Shown here piece by piece: positions 60,693 to 64,000 of a stretch of 64,000 nucleotides of DNA (its first letter is position 1; each line of letters opens with the position of its first letter). Where the stretch lies: positions 124,001 to 188,000 of the forward strand of contig JALORC010000015.1 in NCBI GenBank assembly GCA_025459175.1. Direction: 5' to 3'. A program made the translations under genes and the position numbers. The stretch comes from Planctomycetota bacterium. GTDB lineage: Bacteria > Planctomycetota > UBA1135 > UBA2386. Under the pieces are notes generated by a model. It worked only from the letters and a program-made list of their open reading frames with translations, did not search any database and was not told where the DNA came from.

Positions 60693-63110
60693 TCACGGGC
60701 AGATCGTGATCTCGATCGCGCGGCTGCTGTCCCAGCCGGCGGCGTCGAGTGCGAACACCTGCGCGTGCAGGCGCTGGCCGGCGATGCCGGGTCCGACCGG
60801 CACCGGGAACGCGAAGGCGCCGGCGCCGGCGCCGTCGAACAGCACCGTGAACGGCAGCGCCAGCGTCGCCGGCGACAGCAGCAGCACGTCGTCGCCGATG
60901 CCGAGCGGCGACAGGTCGAGGTGGTCGCCGGCGAGCGCGAACGCACTGATGCCGATACCACCGGCCGGGCCGCTGGTGGCCGCATAGCTGATGTTGGTGC
61001 CGACCTGCAGCGTGCCGGTCGCGGCGAGGTCGACGCCGTGCACGGCCGGGGTCACGGCGCCGTAGGTGCGCTGGCCGCAGGCCGCCGGTTCGTTGCGCGC
61101 CAGGTAGCTGGGCGCCGGGAACGTCACCCACGGGCCCGCGCCGTCGAGCAGCCGGCCGGTCGACACGTCGCTGGATTGCTGACCGAACGTGTAGCTCTCG
61201 TGCAGCGCGAGGCCGGTCGAGTCGTACAGCGCGACCACTTCCCCGGCGGCCGACAGCTTGAAGTTGGCGTGCAGCGGCCCCTGGGTGCCGTCCTCGTCGC
61301 ACCAGACCCGCAACACACCGTTCGGCGCGATCGTGGTGCCGGCCGGGAACTGGTACTTGAGCACCACCAGGCTGTCGCTGAGCCACTTGCCGCTGATGTC
61401 GACGGTCTGGTTGCCGGTGTTGTAGAGCTCGACCCAGTCCTCGTGCTGCGCGTTCTCGTCGACGGCGCCGTTGACGTTCTGGGCCAGGATCTCGTTGATG
61501 ACGATCGGCGAGGCCACGACCGGCCAGTCGATCTGCACCTTCGGGCAATAGCGCTCGGCCTCGGCGGTGTACGGCTGGTAGCTCTGGGCGCCGGTCGCGG
61601 TGCGCGCCTCGGCGTAGTAGTCGACCAGCGCGCCGGGCTGCTGCGCGGCGATGCTGACGCCCCAGATGCCGTCGGCGGCGGCGCCGTCGCCGTGCAGGCC
61701 GTCGTCGAACATCGCGACCTTCTGGAACGCACCGATGCGGCGCCAGTACAGGTTGACGCCGGTGGCCAGCGCACTCGCCTGCACCGTGAACGTGATCGCC
61801 TGGGTCGGGTTCGGGCTGGCCGGGCTGTGCGCGAGGTTGCTCAGCACCGCGCGCGGCGCGTTCACGTAGCTGTTGGTGTTCAGGAACGTGTAGCGCGACT
61901 GGATGAACGGCACGACGCCCGGGATCGTGATGTTGCCGAACAGGCCATTGGGGATCGTCACCGAGCTGTTCAGGTTGTTGGTGAACGCCGCGGTGGTGTA
62001 GATCTTCTTGGTGTCGGCGGCGACCAGCGGCGCCAGCAGCGCGTGGTACTGCTGCGCCAGCGGCGTCAGGTAGGTCGGATTGAAGGTCTGCTGGATCACC
62101 GCGTTCAGGTGCGCCTTGTAGCGCTGCGTCCAGTCGGCGAACTGCAGCGTCTTGGTGAACGCCGGCCGGGTGGTCACCGTGGTCTGGTAGTCCGGCGCCA
62201 GCGTCGCACTGCCGTACAAGCCCTCGTTGAGGTCGAACGGGAAGGTCGTGCCGTCGCCGTGCACCTCGTCGATGTACAGGAAGTGGTCCTTGCCGCTCTG
62301 CAGGTAGCTGTCGGTGGTGGTCGTGACGTTCATGACCGCCGCGTAGCGATAGAACGCGTCGACCGAGAACACGCTGGTCAGCGTGGTCTGCGGGGTCGCC
62401 GTCGTCATCGCATTGAGCACCTGACACATGTTCTGCAGATCGGTGCCGTCGCCCTGCTTGGCGTCATAGGCGGTCAGGTAGTTGGCGAGCGTGTTCGGGC
62501 TCAGCACCGTGTAGCAGCAGCGGCCGTTGCTGAAGCCGCCGGAGACCGGGAAGCAGCGGTAGCGGTTGCCGTCGTTGCTGCGGAACCACTCCTTCATCAT
62601 GTCCTTGTTCGGCTGCTGGACGTTGATGTAGACACCCCACGGCGTGCCGTTCAGGAACAGCCGCACCCAGTTGGCCTTCGGGGCGACGCCGTGCCGACGC
62701 ATCGTGTGGTAGGTCAGCACCTCGCGGATGAAGGTCGGGTCGTGGAAGCCGTTGTTGAGGTTGAGGCTGTCGTAGCCGTAGATGTCCTGGCCCGGCACCA
62801 GCCAGTCCATCTCGATGTTGAAGCTCTTCTTCTCCCAGCCCTGGTTCGGCTGCGTCGGCAGCTGCGTGTAGCTGGTGTTGCCGCGGAAGCGCACGCCGAC
62901 GTTGGGGTAGGTGATGCCGTCGACGGTCATCGACGCGGCGAGGTTGAGCTCGGGGCCGTAGTTGGCGGTCAGCTGCGCCCACCAGTTGGTCGGTGCGAAG
63001 GTCAGGTAGACGTCGCGTACGGTGGCCGGGTCGTAGAGGTCGGGCACCTGGGCCCGGGCATGGGAGACAACGGTCGCCAATACGGCGACGAGGACACCGC
63101 GGTTCGTCAT
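60693..63110 (-). CDS. Secreted CotH-kinase-family protein with lamin-tail domain
   Basis: The 805-residue product starts at the ATG at 63110 and has a signal peptide (MTNRGVLVAVLATVVSHARA-Q). The CotH domain is at about 25-400 (VGVRFRGNTSYT, KKSFNIEMDW, LNLNNGFHDPTFIREVL, LFLNGTPWGVYINVQQ), with the family's acidic catalytic segment at FPFDLNEGLYG. Then come an Ig-like part (TQAITFTVQASALATGVNLYW) and a lamin-tail domain (IVINEILAQNVNGAVDENA, WVELYNTGNQTVDISG). A beta C-terminal domain follows. CotH kinases phosphorylate surface proteins. It heads the CotH, VTC, DUF4956, HlyD operon. Confidence 0.9.
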   Translation of the reverse strand: MTNRGVLVAVLATVVSHARAQVPDLYDPATVRDVYLTFAPTNWWAQLTANYGPELNLAASMTVDGITYPNVGVRFRGNTSYTQLPTQPNQGWEKKSFNIEMDWLVPGQDIYGYDSLNLNNGFHDPTFIREVLTYHTMRRHGVAPKANWVRLFLNGTPWGVYINVQQPNKDMMKEWFRSNDGNRYRCFPVSGGFSNGRCCYTVLSPNTLANYLTAYDAKQGDGTDLQNMCQVLNAMTTATPQTTLTSVFSVDAFYRYAAVMNVTTTTDSYLQSGKDHFLYIDEVHGDGTTFPFDLNEGLYGSATLAPDYQTTVTTRPAFTKTLQFADWTQRYKAHLNAVIQQTFNPTYLTPLAQQYHALLAPLVAADTKKIYTTAAFTNNLNSSVTIPNGLFGNITIPGVVPFIQSRYTFLNTNSYVNAPRAVLSNLAHSPASPNPTQAITFTVQASALATGVNLYWRRIGAFQKVAMFDDGLHGDGAAADGIWGVSIAAQQPGALVDYYAEARTATGAQSYQPYTAEAERYCPKVQIDWPVVASPIVINEILAQNVNGAVDENAQHEDWVELYNTGNQTVDISGKWLSDSLVVLKYQFPAGTTIAPNGVLRVWCDEDGTQGPLHANFKLSAAGEVVALYDSTGLALHESYTFGQQSSDVSTGRLLDGAGPWVTFPAPSYLARNEPAACGQRTYGAVTPAVHGVDLAATGTLQVGTNISYAATSGPAGGIGISAFALAGDHLDLSPLGIGDDVLLLSPATLALPFTVLFDGAGAGAFAFPVPVGPGIAGQRLHAQVFALDAAGWDSSRAIEITICP

Positions 63111-63281
63111 GGGTGGGCTGTGGGGTTGCGGGCGGGAGGGCAGCACCGCCTCGGCAGCGGCCGCGGGGAACGGCGACCGGTGTCGAACCTTCACAGTAGC
63201 GACACATATTCTTTGCAGATAGCCGGTGGGCAACGGCGCGGTCTCTTTCCGGCGGCGCGCCGGGCCGGCAGACTGTCGGCG

Positions 63282-64000
63282 ATGTCGCGATCCGCCGTGT
63301 TCGGCGCCCTGGTGCTCGCCGCGTGCACCACCGTGCCACCCGCTGCCGCCGGGCCCGGGGCCACCGTCGCCACCGGCGAACTGGCGCCGGTCGCCGCCCT
63401 GCTGCCGGCCTATGCGCAGCGGCAGCTGCGCGAACTGGAGTTGCCCGGCCTCGCGATCGCCGTCGCGGTCGGGGATCCGGCTGGCCAGGTGCAGGTCTGG
63501 CAGCAGGCGTTCGGTCGGGCGGGGCCCGCGCCGGACGCCCCGCCGTTGGCCGCCGACGCCGTCTTCCGGGTGGCGTCGATCAGCAAGCTCGTCACCGCGA
63601 CCGCGGTGATGGTGCTGGTCGAACAGGGCCGGCTCGAACTCGATGCGCCGGTGACCCGCTACCTGCCCGAGTTCCGGCCAGCCAACCCGTTCGGTGGCGA
63701 GGTCACGCTGCGGCAGCTGCTCGGTCACCGGGCCGGGCTGGTGCGCGAGCCGCCGGTCGGTCACTACTTCGATCCGAGCGAGCCGGGGCTCGCGGCGACG
63801 GTCGCCAGCCTGAACGACACCGCGCTGGTGCACGCGCCCGGCAGCGTGTTCAAGTACAGCAACCCCGGCTTCGCGGTGCTCGGCGCGGTGGTCGAGCGGG
63901 TCACCGGCCGGCCGTTCGCGGACGCCGCGCACGAGCTGGTGCTGGCCCCGCTCGGCCTGCGCGACAGCGACTTCCGGCCGCGCCCCGAGCTGCTGGCGCG
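63282..64000 (+). CDS. Lipoprotein serine hydrolase, beta-lactamase class C fold (cut by window edge)
   Basis: The frame opens at the ATG at 63282 and runs off the window end. The N-terminus is a lipoprotein signal peptide (MSRSAVFGALVLAACTT, Cys at 15). The serine-hydrolase motifs follow: SxxK in FRVASISKLVTATAVMVLVEQG near 102, LRQLLGHRAGL, and the YxN motif in FKYSNPGFAVLG. This is the family of class C beta-lactamases, DD-peptidases and esterases (PF00144). The C-terminal HxG motif lies outside the window, so substrate class cannot be judged. It is divergent from the CotH gene, 171 bp apart. Confidence 0.88.
   Translation, partial: MSRSAVFGALVLAACTTVPPAAAGPGATVATGELAPVAALLPAYAQRQLRELELPGLAIAVAVGDPAGQVQVWQQAFGRAGPAPDAPPLAADAVFRVASISKLVTATAVMVLVEQGRLELDAPVTRYLPEFRPANPFGGEVTLRQLLGHRAGLVREPPVGHYFDPSEPGLAATVASLNDTALVHAPGSVFKYSNPGFAVLGAVVERVTGRPFADAAHELVLAPLGLRDSDFRPRPELLA

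Overview
The window looks like chromosomal DNA of a high-GC (about 70%) member of the Planctomycetota. The case rests on four things: a divergent ECF sigma factor / WD40-tailed Ser/Thr kinase pair, several large secreted beta-propeller proteins (delta-60-like, kelch, ELWxxDGT), a CotH-VTC-DUF4956 cluster, and dense coding with overlapping GTGA start/stop junctions. No rRNA, tRNA, insertion sequence, prophage or CRISPR array was seen.

Layout. (1) 1-8.8 kb: a truncated secreted propeller protein, a mosaic kelch protein, an ECF sigma factor and a divergent membrane kinase with a WD40 sensor half. (2) 8.9-34.8 kb: a stress and envelope island. It holds a VIT-type Fe/Mn transporter, a minus-strand operon (BON protein, general stress protein, MacA-like adaptor, a frame-disrupted ABC permease, ABC ATPase, Ca2+-type P-type ATPase), a pentapeptide-repeat NTPase, an outer-membrane lipoprotein, small membrane stress proteins of the YqjD/YqjE, Thivi_2564 and lmo0937 kinds, an SRPBCC protein coupled to a histidine-kinase-like protein lacking its phospho-acceptor His, a giant cyclic beta-1,2-glucan synthase, a sigma54 enhancer-binding protein (EBP), and a rhodanese-ferritin pair. 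(3) 34.8-41.2 kb: a coupled operon of OmpR-family response regulator, degenerate sensor kinase and a 1479-residue CheB-CheR-PAS-kinase-receiver hybrid. (4) 41.3-49.5 kb: a second delta-60-like propeller protein, then nrdR, a stand-alone ATP-cone protein and smc. (5) 49.5-54.9 kb: a complete retron operon read on the minus strand: ARM/HEAT-repeat protein, SWIM zinc-finger protein, msr-msd RNA gene, reverse transcriptase. (6) 55.2-64 kb: an ELWxxDGT protein, the CotH/VTC/DUF4956/HlyD cluster and a truncated serine hydrolase.

How it works together. Four places carry a TGA (TCA on the other strand) direct repeat with an exact 11-bp period, as expected for an OmpR/PhoB-family regulator. Three lie upstream of the response-regulator operon, the EBP gene and the glucan-synthase operon. 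Eight genes or operons, seven of them in the island, have GG-N10-GC sites with TTGC at the -12 position (sigma54 type). Four of these have a shared TTTGYASAAW-like element upstream. I infer a cascade: response regulator, then EBP, then sigma54 stress genes. The two small kinases are paralogues with complementary defects: one has the His but no N-box Asn or G1 Asp, the other keeps those but lacks the His. They could work only as a pair. The retron is the clearest accessory defence system; its RNA gene has a perfect 24-bp msd stem and its protein set matches what I recall as type XIII retrons.
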